From Streptomyces sclerotialus (GTDB lineage Bacteria; Actinomycetota; Actinomycetes; Streptomycetales; Streptomycetaceae): DNA of 64,000 nucleotides. The notes under the pieces are model-generated. The model did no database searches and had not been told where the DNA came from. It worked only from the letters and a program-made list of their open reading frames with translations. The stretch's first letter is position 1. Every line of letters begins with the position of its first letter. The stretch covers positions 1-64,000 of the forward strand of contig JODX01000023.1 of NCBI GenBank assembly GCA_000719105.1, written 5' to 3'. Shown one piece after another: positions 62,478 to 64,000 of the stretch. A program made the translations under genes and the position numbers.

Positions 62478-63683
62478 ATGCCGGACGCTTCACGAAGAAC
62501 GGAAAGCAACGAGGGTGCCGAGGGCTCCCCGCCGGCATCGAGCCGCCTGGCCCTGGCTCCGCGCCTCGCTCGCGCCATCGTTCTGCTCGTACTCATCTGT
62601 TACTGCTCCATCATCATCCTGAACGTGCTGCAGACCGGAGGGGCGAACGCCGCCAAGCTGACGGCCTGCGTCGGGATCGTCCTGCTCGAGTTCGGTGTGC
62701 AGTTCGCCCTCGCCGCGCCCTCGGCCCGCCTCTGGCCCCTGCGGTGGCGCCTCGTCACCCTCGGGGTGCAGGCCGTCCTGACGTACCTGCCCGCCGCCTG
62801 GTTCGGCCTCGACTGGGGAAGCATGCAGGGGCCGCTCGCCGCAACCGTCCTGCTCACCCTGCCCAACCGTGTCGCATGGCCGATGTTCGCCGCGGTCGTG
62901 GCCGCCTCCCCGGTATATCCGCTCCTGAAGGGCTCGGGCGGCCTGTACAGCGGTTATGTCTTCAGTTCCGTCACTCTGGCCGGCCTCGTCATCTACGGCC
63001 TGACCCGTCTGACCGACCTCGTCACGGAACTGCACGACACCCGCGAACAGCTGGCCCGCATGGCGGTCACCCAGGAACGCCTGCGTTTCGCCCGGGACCT
63101 GCACGACCTGCTCGGCTACAGCCTGTCCGCCATCACGCTCAAGGGCGAGCTGGTGAACCGGCTGATACCCACCCGGCCGGAGCTGGCCGCGGACGAGACC
63201 ACATCCCTGCTGCTCGTCGCGCGGCAGGCCCTGACCGACGTACGTCTGGTCTCCCGCGGCTACCGGGACATGTCGCTGCGCGACGAGGCGCAATCGGCCG
63301 CGGGGATCCTGAAGTCGGCGGATGTCCGCACGGATGTCGACGTGCGGGTCGAACGGCTGCATCCTGTGGTCGACACGGTCCTGGCGACCACGGTGCGGGA
63401 GGGAGTCACCAACATCCTTCGGCACAGCAAGGCGGAGGTATGTACCATCAAGGCCACCAGCGAAGCGGAAACGGTTCTCCTCACGCTGGTCAATGACGGA
63501 GTGGCGAACGGAGGGGAGCCCGACACGGGCTTCGGGGGGAGCGGTCTGAACAATCTGCGGACCCGGCTCACCGCCATCGGCGGGGAACTGACGGCCGGCG
63601 TCGACAAGGAGGGCCTGTTCCGCCTCGTGGCACGGGCTCCGCTCCAGCCGCGCAAGGGCGAGGCCTGCGCGCCGGACGCCTAG
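62478..63683 (+). CDS. NarL-family sensor histidine kinase
   Basis: A 401-residue membrane kinase. The N-terminal half has about five to six hydrophobic segments (~30-48, 58-78, 88-108, 115-135, 150-170). HisKA_3 follows with phospho-acceptor His209 in FARDLHDLLGYSLS, then a compact HATPase (EGVTNILRHS; GFGGSGLNNLRTRL). There is no extracellular sensor loop of note, so it may sense a membrane-inserted compound. ATG 62478 follows GGGGGAGGAGG. It lies downstream of the RiPP genes and pairs with the truncated regulator. Confidence 0.9.
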   Translation: MPDASRRTESNEGAEGSPPASSRLALAPRLARAIVLLVLICYCSIIILNVLQTGGANAAKLTACVGIVLLEFGVQFALAAPSARLWPLRWRLVTLGVQAVLTYLPAAWFGLDWGSMQGPLAATVLLTLPNRVAWPMFAAVVAASPVYPLLKGSGGLYSGYVFSSVTLAGLVIYGLTRLTDLVTELHDTREQLARMAVTQERLRFARDLHDLLGYSLSAITLKGELVNRLIPTRPELAADETTSLLLVARQALTDVRLVSRGYRDMSLRDEAQSAAGILKSADVRTDVDVRVERLHPVVDTVLATTVREGVTNILRHSKAEVCTIKATSEAETVLLTLVNDGVANGGEPDTGFGGSGLNNLRTRLTAIGGELTAGVDKEGLFRLVARAPLQPRKGEACAPDA

Positions 63684-63743
63684 AGTTCCGCAGCCCGAAC
63701 AGGGCTGCTCAGACGAGCCACTGCTGCCTAGGGGGGCTAACAG

Positions 63744-64000
63744 GTGCTGTCCATCACTGTCCTGCTCGCTGAGGATGTGCACATGATCCGCGGCGCGCTG
63801 GTCGCCCTGCTGGAACTCGAGCCCGATCTCAAGGTCATCGCCACGGTGGAACGAGGCGACACGATCGTCAGCACCGCGCTCGATGTCCGGCCCGACGTGG
63901 CGGTGATCGATGTCGACCTGCCGGGCATGGACGGTCTGACGGCCGCCGCCGACCTGCATCAACAGCTCCCCAGCTGCCGCTCCCTGATCCTCACCAGCCT
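63744..64000 (+). CDS. NarL/FixJ-type response regulator, 3'-truncated by window edge
   Basis: The first 85 residues of a receiver domain: acidic pocket LLAEDVHMIRG (~7-17), phosphorylation Asp in VIDVDLPGMDGL (~55), and ILTSL at the edge. The HTH domain lies beyond the window. The GTG at 63744 follows AGGGGGGC. Cognate to the upstream kinase, 60 bases away. It could regulate the precursor/cyclodehydratase operon. Confidence 0.88.
   Translation, partial: MLSITVLLAEDVHMIRGALVALLELEPDLKVIATVERGDTIVSTALDVRPDVAVIDVDLPGMDGLTAAADLHQQLPSCRSLILTS

Overview
The window is actinobacterial, almost certainly Streptomyces. GC content is very high, and GTG starts and 4-base stop/start overlaps are frequent. 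Typical families are present: SARP regulators, SepF paralogue, DUF6099, IdeR/DmdR-type iron box, type II PKS and STAS/RsbW/SpoIIE regulators. All calls come from reading the sequence and recalled family knowledge; no search was run.

Left part (1-23 kb), mostly chromosomal housekeeping: the 3' end of cysN; a two-gene aryl-CoA catabolism operon (flavin monooxygenase-reductase plus a crotonase-fold enzyme); an RsbW-type ATPase; the arginine deiminase pathway (arcA, arcB); the bacterial RNA-repair pair hen1-pnkp; an F420-type LLM oxidoreductase; MazG-like, AAA ATPase and SepF-like genes; wrbA; an imine-reductase-like gene divergent from an AfsR-type regulator; and a membrane protein coupled to a STAS protein.

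Middle (23-45 kb): a 1391-residue protein joining a hybrid histidine kinase to a SpoIIE phosphatase and an RsbW-like ATPase, with STAS genes on both sides. Then comes an accessory energy-metabolism block: pyruvate-oxidase-like TPP enzyme, enolase-superfamily enzyme, GH15 glycosidase, FAD/FeS D-lactate-type dehydrogenase, stand-alone cytochrome b, ctaD-ctaF-SDR and acetate kinase. A LysR/MFS pair follows. Twice in this block, convergent genes overlap at their 3' ends.

45-51.5 kb: a siderophore-uptake operon (ATPase, lipoprotein, fused double permease, C39-type peptidase). It has a recognisable promoter with an iron box at the expected start point, and an AraC gene lies upstream.

51.6 kb to the right edge: a biosynthetic locus, the most interesting part. 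A SARP gene precedes a promoter with a textbook SARP heptamer pair that would give a leaderless carboxyltransferase mRNA. That gene is followed by KS-alpha, KS-beta (CLF), ACP, an unusual degenerate-KS/AT protein and a small DUF6059-like protein. Divergent from the SARP gene are a nitrile-hydratase-leader-like precursor peptide and a fused TOMM cyclodehydratase (RRE/E1-like plus YcaO), then a two-component system cut by the window edge. A minimal aromatic-type II PKS next to an azoline-forming RiPP cassette suggests a hybrid polyketide-RiPP pathway, or two adjacent pathways. Ketoreductase, cyclase, dehydrogenase and export genes are not in the window and would have to lie to the right.
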